Shown here: piece after piece, positions 24,401 through 38,009 of the stretch | Position numbering within the stretch: position 1 is the first letter of the stretch | How the letters are laid out: each line of letters begins with the position of its first letter | Origin: Neelides folsomi | Lineage: Eukaryota; Arthropoda; Collembola; Neelipleona; Neelidae | Length of the DNA stretch: 64,000 bases | NCBI GenBank assembly: GCA_034687125.1 | Contig: JAQGBZ010000122.1 | Coordinates: 1 to 64,000, forward strand | Direction: 5' to 3' | The notes under the pieces: generated by a model | Told to the model about the DNA's origin: nothing | Database searches by the model: none | Seen by the model: the letters and a program-made list of their open reading frames with translations, nothing else | Position numbers and translations under genes: made by a program

Positions 24401-27400
24401 CTCGTCTTGGAGGATCCCCATTTGGACCGGCTGGGACAGGAAAAACGGAGAGTGTGAAAGCTCTTGGACATCAACTTGGACGCTTCGTCCTTGTCTTCAA
24501 CTGCGATGAAACTTTTGATTTTCAAGCCATGGGAAGAATTTTTGTTGGACTTTGCCAAGTTGGTGCTTGGGGTTGTTTTGATGAATTTAACAGATTGGAA
24601 GAACGGATGCTTTCGGCTGTTTCCCAACAAATTCAAACTATCCAAGAAGCTTTGAAATCTCAGAAGGAAGCAAATAAAGAAGGAGTTTTGAATGTGGAAC
24701 TTGTAGGGAAATCTGTGAAAGTGAGCAGCGAAATGGCAATTTTTGTCACAATGAATCCTGGCTATGCTGGACGAAGTAATCTACCTGACAATTTGAAACA
24801 ATTGTTCCGATCATTGGCAATGACCACACCGGATCGTCAACTCATTGCAGAAGTCATGCTCTTTTCACAAGGTTTCCGAACTGCTGAGACTCTTGCAGCC
24901 AAAGTCGTTCCATTTTTCCGATTATGTCAACAACAACTTTCAGCCCAATCCCATTATGATTTTGGCCTTCGTGCTCTTAAGTCTGTTTTGGTCTCGGCTG
25001 GAAATGTGAAGAGAGAACGAATCCAAACCATTAAGGAAGATGCGACAAGACGCGGAGAAACTGTTGAAGAATCAAAAATTGCGGAAAACCTTCCTGAACA
25101 AGAAATTTTGATCCAATCCATTTGTGAAACGATGGTGCCCAAATTGGTGGCAGAAGATATCCCGCTCCTCTTTTCACTCTTGTCAGATGTGTTCCCGGGA
25201 GTTTCTTACACACCGGCCCAGATGGAAGCGTTGAAAGATCACATTAGGGCCATTTGTGGAGAGGAATATCTCGTTTGTGGGGAAAATGCATGGATGGAGA
25301 AAGTAAGACATTTTAATTCTTTTTTTATATTTATCGAATATTTTTCATTCATTGATTATAAATGTAATTTTAACTTTATTTCTTTATTTAAATTGAACTT
25401 TTAAATTTTATTGGTTATTATTATTTTTTATTTATAATTATTCATTAATGAATTAAATATTTTTTCAATATTTATACAAAATCTGTTTTATTGATATAAT
25501 CGGTATTATTTGTGGATATTAAAATTTAAATCAAATATCTAAATTAATTAAATATTTTTCGTGCTGCAAAGGGAATGTATGGAAAATCTTGGTTAGAAAA
25601 GGCAAGAAACACACAAATTGAATGCCACCGAAAGTAATTTTCAAAATGAGATTCTTCCATTCGGATTCAATGAATTCATAATGCCAATACAAATATTGAA
25701 ATTGGACAATATGACTCTCATAAGATTCTTATTTAAAGTCTCAATTATACTGAATATTCCTTATAAATACATTAGAATATTCATTAGAATTGTGGCGTGA
25801 AAATTTCTTTTTGTGGGAAATTGTACTAAGTAACTTGATTATTAATTGAATTTGTTTATTTCCAGGTTCTTCAATTATATCAAATTCAAGCGATCAGTCA
25901 TGGCGTGATGCTCGTGGGGAATTCAGGGTCAGGAAAATCAAGTGCTTGGCGAGTTTTGCTCAAAGCTCTTCAGCGACTTGAAGGAATTGAAGGAGTTTGT
26001 CATGTCATTGATCCTAAGGCCCTTTCCAAAGAAGCCCTTTATGGTTTTATGGACCAAAATACTCGTGAATGGACAGATGGACTTTTCACTCACATCCTTA
26101 GGAAAATCATTGACAATGTGAGGGGCGAAGGAGGAAAACGTCAATGGATTGTTTTTGATGGAGATGTTGACCCAGAATGGGTAGAAAATTTAAATTCCGT
26201 CCTGGACGACAACAAACTTTTAACACTTCCTAATGGAGAACGTCTCGCTCTGCCTTCCAACATTCGACTTTTATTCGAAGTTCAAGATTTGAAACATGCG
26301 ACAATGGCGACAGTCTCACGTTGTGGGATGGTTTGGTTCTCTCATGATGTCTTATCTTCTGACATGCTTTTCCACAATTTCTTAAGTCGATTGTCCAACA
26401 TTTCCTTGGAGGAAAACGAAGAAGCTGACTTTGTTCTTCCCTCATTATCAACAAGAGAAAATGAGAAAGAAACAACGGGGACTTCGATTGCTCTTCGTCT
26501 CCAAAGAGAAATTGCTACTTTGTTGGGACCTTTCTTCGCTTCTGATGGTCTCGTTGAAAAAGCATTGGAATTTACTTCTAAACAAGAACACGTTATGGAT
26601 TTCACCCGAATGAGAGCTTTTTCATCACTATTTTGTATGTTGAACGAGGCTGTGAGACAAGTCCACGCATACAATTCATCTCATGCGGATTTCCCTCTTG
26701 AGCCAGAAGTTGTTGAGAGATTTATGACCAAATCTTTGATTTATTCTTTATTGTGGTCCTTTGCGGGAGATGCGAAATTGAAAGCAAGACACGAATTGGG
26801 TGAATATATTCGAAGCATTACGACAATCCCCCTTCCGCCTCACAATGCCTCAGTTCCAATTGTTGACTATGAAGTAACAATGCAAGGGGAATGGTCTGCA
26901 TGGGCCGTCAAAGTCCCAAGAACTGAAGTAGAAACTCACAAAGTTGCAAGTCCTGATGCTGTCGTTCCGACACTTGATACTGTTAGACATGAATCACTAT
27001 TGGCAACTTGGCTTGCTGAACACAAACCATTGGTCCTTTGTGGCCCGCCGGGATCAGGAAAAACAATGACACTTCTTTCAGCTTTAAGAGCTCTGCCGGA
27101 TATGGAAGTCGTCGGATTGAACTTTTCATCTGCTACAACTCCTGAACTCCTCTTGAAGACATTTGACCATTATTGTGAATATAAGAAAACTCCCAATGGC
27201 ATTGTTTTGTCTCCGATCCAATTGGGCAAATGGCTGATCCTTTTTTGTGATGAAATCAATTTACCTGATATGGACAAATATGGAACTCAGAGGGTCATTT
27301 CTTTCTTGAGACAATTGGTTGAACAGAAATGTTTCTTTAGGAATTCTGATCATGCCATTGTGAGACTTGAACGCATTCAGTTTGTTGGGGCTTGTAATCC

Positions 27401-30400
27401 TCCAACTGACCCTGGACGAAAGCCTTTGTCACATCGATTCCTTCGTCATGTTCCTGTAGTTTATGTGGATTATCCAGGAGAAACATCATTGAAACAAATC
27501 TATGGAACTTTCAATCGAGCCATGTTGAAGCTCGTTCCTTCTCTCGTCACTTATGCCGATCCATTGACCGAAGCCATGGTTGAATTCTTCTTAAAATCCC
27601 AAGAAAAATTTACTCAGGATATGCAGCCTCATTATGTGTATTCTCCGCGTGAGATGACTCGATGGGTTCGGGGGATTTATGAAGCCATTCGTCCCCTTGA
27701 CACTTTGGATGTTGAAGGATTGGTCCGCCTTTGGGCCCATGAAGCTCTACGTCTTTTCCAAGATCGTCTCGTTTATGAAGAAGAACGGGCCTGGACGAAT
27801 GAAAATATTGATGATGTTGCCATAAGACATTTCCCGACCATCACCAGGGATGTTGCGCTCCAGCGACCCATTCTTTATTCCAATTGGTTATCGAAGGATT
27901 ATATGCCAGTGGAACGAGACGAACTTCGCCATTACGTCAAAGCCCGACTTCAAGTATTTTACCAAGAAGAACTCGACGTGCCTTTGGTTCTTTTTGACCA
28001 AGTGCTTGAACATGTTTTGCGAATGGATCGAATTTTCCGACAACCTCAGGGTCATTTGCTCCTCATTGGAGTGGCCGGGTCAGGGAAGACGACGCTTTCA
28101 AGATTCGTAGCTTGGATCAATGGACTCCAAGTATTCCAAATTAAAGTTCATAATAAATACACGGCCATGGAATTTGATGAAGATTTACGGTCTGTATTGA
28201 GGAGAGCTGGATGTAAAGGAGAAAAGATTTGTTTCATCTTGGATGAAAGCAACGTGTTGCAATCGTCATTCCTGGAGAGGATGAATACATTGTTGGCTAA
28301 TGGAGAAGTTCCAGGGTTGTTTGAAGGGGATGAATATACAACGTTGATGACCCAATGCAAGGAAGGAGCAGCAAGAGAGGGTTTAATGCATGATTCCTCT
28401 GAAGAACTCTACAAATGGTTTGCAGGCCAAGTGATGAGGAATCTTCATGTTGTATTCACAATGAATCCTTCAGAAAAAGGACTTAAAGATCGAGCCGCCA
28501 CTTCGCCTGCTTTATTCAATCGATGTGTCTTGGATTGGTTTGGCGATTGGCCCAACACGGCCCTTTTCCAAGTTGCTAAAGAACTCACAATTAAGGTTGA
28601 CCTCGACAATTCAAATTGGAAATTACCACTGGAATTCCCAATGGCTTTTGATGAGCTGAATCCGAGTATTTTGACTCATCGGGACGCGGTGGTGAATGCT
28701 TTTGTTTTTGTTCACTTGACACTTCATAAAGCAAATGCAAGATTGGCGAAACGCGGTGGGAGGACGATGGCAATCACTCCAAGACATTTCCTCGACTTCA
28801 TCTCCCACTTTGTGAAGTTGTACAATGAGAAGAGCAGCGACTTGGAGGAACAACAACTTCATCTCAATATTGGTTTATCCAAAATCCAAGAGACGGTGGA
28901 ACAAGTGGAGGAAATGAAAAAATCACTCGAACTCAAATCTCAAGAACTCAACATGAAGAACGAATTGGCCAACAACAAATTGCAGGAAATGATTAGGAGA
29001 CAGCAAGAGGCCGAACAGGTTAGAAATCTAAATTCAATTCTTATTTTTAGATATTTGATTTAATATACATACATATTGATAAATGTTTAAAATAATAGTT
29101 ATGATTAGATTTGGTTTTAATAAAATTTATTTGTAAATAGAGAAAAGTTCAAAGCCAAGGAATTCAAGAATCTCTCAAAGTTCAGACAATGGCAATTTCC
29201 AAGAAACGTGAAGACGTGACAAAGGATTTGGAACAAGTCGAACCTGCGGTGCGCGAAGCTGAACAAGCCGTCCAGTCTATCAAGAAACCTCAATTAGTTG
29301 AAGTTCGCTCAATGGCGAATCCTCCAGCCGGTGTCAAATTGGCTCTCGAGTCAATTTGTGTTCTTCTTGGGGAAAATGCCTCAGATTGGAAAGCCATCAA
29401 ATCTGTGTTAATGAAGGAGAATTTCATTTCCACCATTGTCAATTTTGAAACGGAGAGCATCAGTGAGGAAGTTCGAGAGAAAATGTATTCAAAATATCTC
29501 TCCAATCCGGATTATAATTTCGAGAAGGTCAATCGAGCATCTTTGGCTTGTGGACCATTGGTGAAATGGGCCATTGCTCAATGTAATTTTGCCGATATGC
29601 TAAAGCGTGTGGAGCCTTTACGCGAAGAACTCCGAAGTTTGGAAAAGGCCGCTGAGAAGAACCAAGGAGAAGGACGTGAAATCATGGAGGACATTTCAAG
29701 ATTAGAGAAACAGATCACAGGCTACAAGGAGGAATACGCTTTACTCATCGCCCAAGCTCAGGCCATCAAATCGGACTTGGAGATGGTGCAAAGCAAAGTT
29801 GAGCGGAGCATGGCGTTGCTAAAATCTCTTGGAATGGAACGAGGGCGATGGGAAGGATCCTCAGAAGCTTTCAAAGGTCAAATGGCCACAATCATCGGAG
29901 ATGTTCTTCTCTCTGCTGGATTCTTATCTTATGCTGGATACTTCGATCAACAGTGAGTCACATTTTACCCTTAAATATACACAAACATATTAATTATTCT
30001 TATATGCATAATAGGTATTAACTTTATTTTAAAATAATCTTAATTTCCCCTCAGATATCGACAGAATCTTTTCTCAACATGGTGTGAACATTTGGGGCAA
30101 GCCGGGATTCCATATCGACTTGATTTGGCCCTCTCGGAGTATTTAAGTCATCCAGATGAGAGATTGAGATGGAAAGACAATTCACTTCCGGATGATGATC
30201 TCTGTACTGAAAATGCAATCATGCTCAAGGTGATTTTTATATGATTGGAATATTTAAAACTATGGTAATTACCTAATTAGAATAGGTCTGATTATTGATC
30301 TTTATTTTTTAGAGGTTCAATCGGTATCCGTTAATCATTGACCCTTCGGGCCAAGCTACGGATTTCCTTATGAGAGAATATGCTGACCGGAAATTGACCA

Positions 30401-33400
30401 AAACTTCTTTTCTCGACGACTCTTTCCGAAAGAATCTCGAATCAGCTCTTCGTTTCGGAAATCCACTTCTCGTCCAAGATGTTGAATCATACGATCCTAT
30501 ATTGAACCCAGTGTTGAATCGAGAAGTTCGTCGTACTGGAGGTCGAGTTCTCATTTCTTTAGGTGAACAAGACATTGACCTTTCACCTTCGTTTGTGATC
30601 TTCCTCTCAACCCGAGATCCAACTGTCGAATTTCCGCCTGATGTTTGTTCTCGTGTGACTTTTGTCAACTTTACCGTCACACGTGCTTCGCTTCAATCTC
30701 AATGTCTCAATCAAGTCCTCAGAGCTGAACGACCCGACATTGACCAAAAGCGATCAGACCTTTTGAAACTCCAAGGAGAATTCCAAGTTCGACTTCGTCA
30801 CCTTGAAAAATCTTTGTTGGGAGCATTGAATGAATCAAAAGGGAAAATCCTTGATAATGATTCCGTCATTACTACACTTGAGAATTTGAAGACCGAAGCA
30901 GCAGAAATTTCAAGGAAGGTTGAAGAAACTGACAAAGTGATTGGAGAGATTGACAGTGTTAGTGGCCAATATTTGCCATTGGCCCAAGCATGCAGTTCTA
31001 TTTACTTCACACTCGATTCACTCCATCAAATGCATTTCTTGTATCAATATTCCCTTCACTTCTTCCTTGATATGTTCAATTCTGTACTGAATGGAAATCC
31101 AAAATTGCAAGGGCTGAAAGATCCAACGGCTCGACTTGAATTAATCACCAAAGACCTATTTCAAGTAAGTTAAGACAAATGCGAGGGAAAGTTTTAATTT
31201 TCTAAATTTTGATTTTACCAAATTAACTAAACTGAATTGTTCATTTCTTTAAAATTATTAAATTGTTTTTTAATTTGGAATTTAATGGAATTATTTTTAT
31301 TCCAGGTTTGTTCTGAACGAGTTTCTCGTGGAATGCTTCACGTTGATCGACTTCCTTTTGCAATTTTACTTGCCAGAATTTTCTCAAAGAACGTTTTCGA
31401 ACCCGCGTTCCAACTCTTTCTAAGATTCAAAGAAGGAGTTCTTCCTCCTTACAAGGTTTTTTTCTATATTTATTTGAGCTAATTAAACTAAAGATAAATT
31501 TTTTTTCTTAAATTATAATGATCATTATATACAATATGTACATTAGTATTCTGATGGATAAATTCTTTTTTTAAAATTTCAGGGTGGACATCCGAATTTC
31601 TTATCAACGGAGCAAGTTGAAGGCATGTTGAGACTTGCCTCTAAAATTCCTGCATTTAAGAATCTTGCATCCAAAGTGAACAGTCAAGAATTCTTAGCTT
31701 GGATTAAACATCCAACTGCTGAAACGAACGTTCCAGCTCTTTGGGACGAAATCGGGAGTGGTGACCTTATCACAACAGTGTATAAACTCCTACTAATCCA
31801 AGGCTTCCGTCCAGACCGAGTTGTAGCAATGAGCACTCTTTTAGCCGATGAGATTCTCGGATCAGAATTCCTCCCATCTGGGGACGTTGACCTGGCAAAG
31901 GTCGTAGAAGAAGAAGTTACAGCTCGAACCCCCGTCCTTCTTTGTGCCGCTCCTGGGTTTGATGCTTCTGGTCGTGTGGACGATTTAGCAGCCCAGAAAA
32001 GTCAACCACTTGTATCAATTGCTATTGGTTCAGCTGAAGGATTCACCCAAGCGGATTCAGCAATTGCTGCTGCTGTCAAAACTGGTCGATGGGTTTTGCT
32101 CAAAAATGTTCATTTGGCCCCTCAATGGTTGCTCCAATTAGAGAAGAAACTTCATTCGCTTCATCCACATCCTGGTTTTAGACTTTTCTTAACGATGGAT
32201 ATCCATCCAAAGATCCCGGTCAATTTGCTCCGTGCTGGACGAGTTTTTGTCTTTGAACCTCCGCCAGGAATTAAAGCGAATCTTCTCCGCACTTTCAACA
32301 CCGTCCCTGCGTCGAGGATGATGAAAGCTCCATCGGAACGTGCAAGACTTTATTTCCTTGTCGCATGGTTCCACGCAGTCATTCAAGAACGACTCCGCTA
32401 TGTTCCATTGGGTTGGGCAAAATATTATGAATTTAATGAGTCGGATCTTCGAGTTGCTTGTGATACATTGGACGCTTGGATTGACTCAACGGCTATGGGA
32501 CGAACAAATCTCCCGCCGGACAAGGTCCCTTGGGATGCTTTGAAAACTCTCTTTTCGGAAACAATCTACGGAGGGAAAGTTGATAATGAATTTGATGCGC
32601 GTTTGTTGTCTTCTTTTGTTCATCGGTTGTTCACACCAAGAAGCTTCGAACCCGACTTTTGTCTTGTGGCTAATGCTGATGGTGGAGATATATCAATGCC
32701 AGACGCCTTAAGACGAGATCAATTTCTTAATTTTGCCAATGCTCTTCCTCAGAGACAAACGCCGGCTTGGCTTGGCCTTCCAACACATGCTGAAAAAGTT
32801 CTTCTTACAAACAGGTTTTTACTAATTGTCTTACCACTTGTCTATTTTCATAATCAATAAGGTTTTCATTTATTTTTATTAAACTAGATTTAATCATATA
32901 ATCATATTATCTTAATATGTGGACTAAATTCTGTATTTGTAATGCAGAGGAGCCGAGATGGTGTCAAAGCTCTTGAAGATGCAACTTATTGAAGACGATG
33001 AAGATTTGCCTGCAAAAGAAGTTGGGATTGCGGTCTCATCAGGAACTCCAGCGTGGATGAGGACTTTGCTCGTATCTGCAGAAGAATGGATGAAACTTAT
33101 TCCAACTCAACTCAAAGCCCTCAAGCGAACGGCTGACAACATCAAACGCCCACTTTATAGATTCTTTGAACGTGAAGTTGCTGCAGGAGTCGCCATGCTT
33201 CAAACCGTTACTTCCGATCTTCAAACAGTCATCCTCATTTGTCAAGTAATTTTTTAATAATAATTGGGATTAAATTAAGATTAAAATTAAATTAAAAAGA
33301 TTAAAATGTGAATGAATGAATTTGAAGGGGGAACGGAAGCAGACGGCTTATCAGCGGAAGTTGATTTCCGAATTGGTTCGCGGTTTGATTCCTCGAAGTT

Positions 33401-34178
33401 GGGGAGGGAAATATCCCGTCCCTCGTGGTTGCACTGTTATCAATTGGATCAATGACTTGGCCCTACGAATCAATCAATTCATTCAAATCTCCCAAGCAGT
33501 GGCCAAAAATGGAGCTGAAACTTTGGATGTAATTTTTTTTACCAAATGTTTGCTTTACTTTTTACTATTGAATTGTTCTTTTATGTAAAATATTATTTTA
33601 TTTTAGTCAATCCCTGTGTGGCTCGGTGGGCTTTTCAACCCAGAGGCTTATTTTACTGCAACACGTCAATGTGTGGCTCAAGCAAATGGATGGTAAGAAA
33701 TGTTTATTTAAATGTATTGGATTTTAATGATAATTTTTAAATTTAGGTCAATTGAGGAGCTTGAACTTGAAGTTGTTGTCGGAGGTCATAAGGGGAATTT
33801 CCTTCTTGTTGGATTGAAACTTCAAGGAGCTGCGTGGAAAGAAGGATTGCAACTCTCAGCCGACGTTCTTTCAGATCTCCCCGAAGTGACTCTCACCTGG
33901 CTTAAGTAATTATATTTCTTTATTTTATTAATTGTTAATTTAATGATAAACTTAGTCTTAGCAAGAAATGAAATTAATAATTTACTCAATTTAATAATTG
34001 ATTTACTAGGAGCGATCCTAAAGTTAATCTGGCTGATGGGAAGATCAATCTCCCTGTATATCTCAACTCCACTCGAGACGATCTCCTCTTCACTGTTGAC
34101 ATGAAAATCCTTAAAGCCCAAGACAAATACAGCTTTTATGAACGCGGGGTGGCCATTTTAGCCTCAACTCTTTCCTAA
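18403..34178 (+). CDS. Dhc64C: Cytoplasmic dynein 1 heavy chain
   Basis: Fifteen exons (18403-18667, 18754-19523, 19696-20169, 20356-25302, 25866-29018, 29141-29952, 30055-30229, 30313-31164, 31306-31455, 31583-32814, 32948-33245, 33328-33528, 33607-33692, 33747-33905, 34010-34178) encode 4580 residues, against 4646 in human DYNC1H1. Order: N-terminal tail with dimerisation and intermediate-chain-binding regions; linker; AAA1 (Walker A GPAGTGKT near 1861, then CFDEFNR); AAA2 (GNSGSGKS near 2170); AAA3 (GPPGSGKT near 2545); AAA4 (GVAGSGKT near 2887); stalk coiled coil with the microtubule-binding domain in exon 6 ([13 protein letters not shown] near 3263); AAA5; AAA6; and a C-terminal domain ending in ERGVAIL. 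It is the minus-end-directed microtubule motor (family knowledge). The symbol is that of the fly orthologue. AAA1, AAA3 and AAA4 keep nucleotide-binding residues. Exon 4 is nearly 5 kb without an intron, and intron 4 is the longest (563 bp). An AATAAA lies near 34346. Confidence 0.97.
20186..20262. repeat. Tandem duplication in dynein intron 3
   Basis: A unit of about 39 bp containing ttatttta-acaatctaacatt occurs twice in tandem, with a third degenerate copy beginning after 20262. It is intronic and has no evident function. Confidence 0.6.
25572..25601 (+). other. Candidate alternative 30-nt microexon in dynein intron 4
   Basis: An acceptor-like ctgcaaag is followed by 30 nt in phase 0 encoding [13 protein letters not shown] donor follows (AAAAG|GCAAGA). 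The end and donor resemble those of exon 4: both contain GGAAAAT, then a Trp codon, a Glu codon and a Lys codon at the splice site. Inclusion would insert ten residues between AAA1 and AAA2 without shifting the frame. This is predicted from sequence only. Confidence 0.4.
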
Positions 34179-37100
34179 TCATTTAAAGTTAACTTGATCC
34201 CTCACTGCAAGTATTACACTTTACCTTATTTATATACATACTAAAACTACCAGTTTAATAATTTGAGTTGCGTGTAAGGAAATATTTAAACAAGTAATTA
34301 ATTTAGAATACTCTACCTTTGTCAATATATTTAAGTGAATTGAATTAAATAAATCTGAATTATTAATCAAAATTAAAAACAAAATTTTCAATTCTTGCTT
34401 TTAGTTACTAGTAGTAGTAGGCACCGGTATGCATATTAAATATAATAATATTTATTATCTTAAATCTCTTAGTTTTTGAAAAGCTTTCAAGAAAATCATA
34501 GGAGGAATTGAGTAAAGCTCACTAATTTCCGTTCAGAATTATGAATAGAAAAGTCTTTCAATGGAAGATTCTCATTTTATACGATACTTACTGTAGAAAG
34601 GAAATGAAATTTTGTGAAAATATTATTTTACTCAATGGGAAAGAAAGTTACTAGGAAGCATATTATTTATTAATTAAGAGCTAAAAGCTTGTTTTAATAG
34701 CTTTTCTAATTAGTTGGCTTTAGTGGAATTGAGTTGAAGTTTCGAACACGTTTTAACCCTTTGAGTAAATAATTAAATACATAAATATTCATTCATATAT
34801 GGCATATCTACTTTTATCACAACCAACTCGAGTGGGCGTCTTTTCGAGTAATTAGGCAAACTTGTTAAGATTTCCTCCATTTAAGTGAATAATTTAATAA
34901 ATAAACTTGGGTATTAAAATGAGCATAATTTCCAGGTAAAACTTAGTTTGAATACATACTTATATGTAAATACAAATTATTAAGTCTATAATAACAGTAG
35001 CAATATCACCAAATATTGGTCTTAGGTATTAGAGTTTAATCAAAATTCTAAACTTTACCAGCGGACTTAGGATAGTTTGCGAATTACTTTGTTGAAAAAA
35101 CAATTCTGTTCAAATAAAAGGATTGTCCATCTTATTGTTCGTAGTTTATTCTAACAGTAATTTAATTATTAAAAATGAATAAAAAGCGTTTAAAAGTTTG
35201 AGTTTAACTCTATTGGTAATCTCAAGAGAGCCGATGACGCTAAGAGTAAACCCTTGAAATGATTAAATAAATTGAATTGAATTGACATGAAAAATCGGTT
35301 GATATCGTGGAGCTCTTAACTGCTTAAATCAAATTACTTTGTACACTATACTTAATGCGATGTAAACACAATTTTCATCCTGGAAGTCTTCTTCACTTTA
35401 CAATGACAATGAGTGAATTTGAAAGAAATACATTTTATGGATATAAAACAACAATCCAATTTAGGAATCTTCACCTAATGTAACTACTGCTGATATAAGT
35501 ATACTACATATGGTACATATTATTAGTATACAGCATGTATGAATTTGGGGTTATTTAATTTTATTTAATGTATATGTGGAAAATAAAAGAAATGAAATTT
35601 TGCTAAAGTCGAATCACAATTCTTAATGGTTATCTGATTATCTTCATATTGGTTTAATATTCTCAAAACATCCTAAAATCCTAATACTCTAACGATATTC
35701 CATATACCTATGTAATTTTGTAAATAAATATATACATATATACATATTTATATCTGTGCAATATGTATCTACATACATAAATAAATAGTCTATAGTATAT
35801 AAGCATAGTATTTCTAATAGTTCATTGGGAAAATATTAATAAAAAATGAACATTATTCTCAACATAATCCATATATATACATATATACAAAATATTGTAT
35901 ATGTTCTAGTATTATGTACATATACATATCTAAAAGGAAAAGCCAATACTAAAAGTAAAATGTATATATTAAAACTGGAAAGTTCTTATTTACATAGTAG
36001 GCATATACCATATATGAATAAAGTAAATATAATATTTACTCAATTTTAATATTACGTGAAAAGTTGACCTTATTCCTGATCCCTACTTTGTACTTTTCTC
36101 CTGATACATCTCTTCCTTCCTTCCCCAAACTTGTTCTTCAATTTTCTTTGGGAAAAAATCAAAATAAGGAAAGTGAAGAATGGGAAAACTGTGAAAGTGA
36201 AAAGTGAAGGAAGTCTTTGGATATTCAAGAAGGAAAATTGACATTTTCTTCTTCAATGGAGTTGGAGAGGAAGATGAGACTTTGCAGGTGGCCGACTCAA
36301 ACAAACTTCATTGATGTCTTCTATCTCATTAATCCCTTCAACCTTCCTCTCACCTTAATAGACCCTTTATTTATCATTTCCACACTAAACTTATGTACCT
36401 TCATATTAAATATATTACATATACCTATTTACATTTGAGTATATACTACATTACCCTTAAAAAGTGTAACGTGCTTTATTGAGTGTGTTCCCAAATAGAA
36501 AATGAGAGATATTATATTAAGTACCAGATATATAACGAATATATATTATGTATATATATATCTTATATGTAGATAAGTAAGATGGATACGATATTACATA
36601 TATGTATACATATGTAAAGATTCTAAAGAAAAGCCATTACTTTTTCATGCGGAAGATTACCAGTAATATTATATGGTAAAGTAGGATATGTACGTAATAA
36701 TATTATAATATGTAGTATTAGTATGGTATGAATTGAATACAAATTTCATTTTATTAAGACTTCTTATTTGAAATTACTTAAGAAATGTAGCCTTGAAGCC
36801 TTCGAAATTCCTTGTTGAAAGAGGGACTTTCAAATAATCAACAAACTTGTCTTTTATTCACTTCAAAAGAAGGTTCAACCTACGAAAAGATGAAAAAAGC
36901 GCAAGAAATTTTAAGCCTTTTTTACCAAAAAGATCTAATCTGATTCGTTTTATGGAATAATAAAAATCATATATTTTTTAATCATATGATATATATAACA
37001 TAACAATTCATCCTAAACCTATATATTTATCAGCTAATATCAATATAAAAATACATATAAATGTATTACTTATAATTTTATAATACATAGTTTACTTATA

Positions 37101-37832
37101 CGTTATTAATAAATACATTATAGTTAGTTATGGAATATATATTAAAGCTCCTGTTTATATGTTAGACTTTACCTTAATATGAAAATTAACCGACTGTACC
37201 AAATTTGTATTTTTGAAACTTTACAATTTGGACTTCATTAATTTAAATAGAATTGTCATGTGAGATCAACGAGAATTTTCCCTTATATGGCTCAGTGAAA
37301 GGTTCTTAGTTGGAAATAAGAAAATTTAAAAACATATTAGCAATTAATGTTTTGAGTCTAATGAAAAGTTTAATCTTGCCCACGTAGTTTTGACTTGGGA
37401 ATTAATTCATGTGAATGCTTTTCGTTTTATGAAATGGAACTCACAGGAAGTATGTATGTATACTGGGTATGTATGTAATACTTTTGTAATATTAGTTATA
37501 TTCTTGTTTCATCTCCTTAATGGTGTGGAAATATAAGACATCGATGTGTTGAGGTTTCATTTTACAAAAGTACTTTACACCAAGACCGCAAGTTTAAATC
37601 TTTGCCTTGGAGCTGTGGGGGATTTATCGCCATCCACGAGCTTCAAATTGTAATTAAAGTAGTCCGGAAGAATCAGAAATGTGAGGGTGGGAGATCTCCT
37701 TTCCGTTTCATATGGATTCCCTTTCAATCATTTTACCAGATTTTGAGGTCAAGGAGGAAGGAAGGCGAAGACAGAACCAAAATGGCATTGTCATCAACGA
37801 ATGTGTTAAAACGGTGGTTCGTCTTCCTTTAG
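34179..37832. other. Dynein 3' region and gene-free AT-rich sequence
   Basis: The dynein 3' UTR probably ends near the AATAAA at about 34346. The rest contains many TATA/TACATA tracts (for example 35730-35910 and 36540-36620) and only short open frames without recognisable content. Confidence 0.5.
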
Positions 37833-38009
37833 CAATCCAATGGTCGGAGGTTTGAGAAAGCGAGTCTTCAGCCTGCGCATGGTGGAAAACGGTGGCAAAG
37901 ATGCCCGGCTCTCGGATTATTCCTTTGATTCGGATTCAAAGTTTGAGGGCCTCTTGAGAAACACCTAAAGAGAGTTGAGGTTCAGCGACTTTTTCACTTC
38001 AGCGAGAAG
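37833..38009 (+). other. Candidate non-coding exon with a 42-codon ORF
   Basis: A good acceptor (cttcctttag) and a strong donor (AGAAG|GTGAGT) bound 177 nt that are more GC-rich than the flanks. All three frames contain stops, so it could only be a 5' UTR exon or the end of a reading frame. An ATG at 37840 opens 42 codons ending at 37968. It could be an untranslated first or second exon of a gene further right. No family is recognised. Confidence 0.25.
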
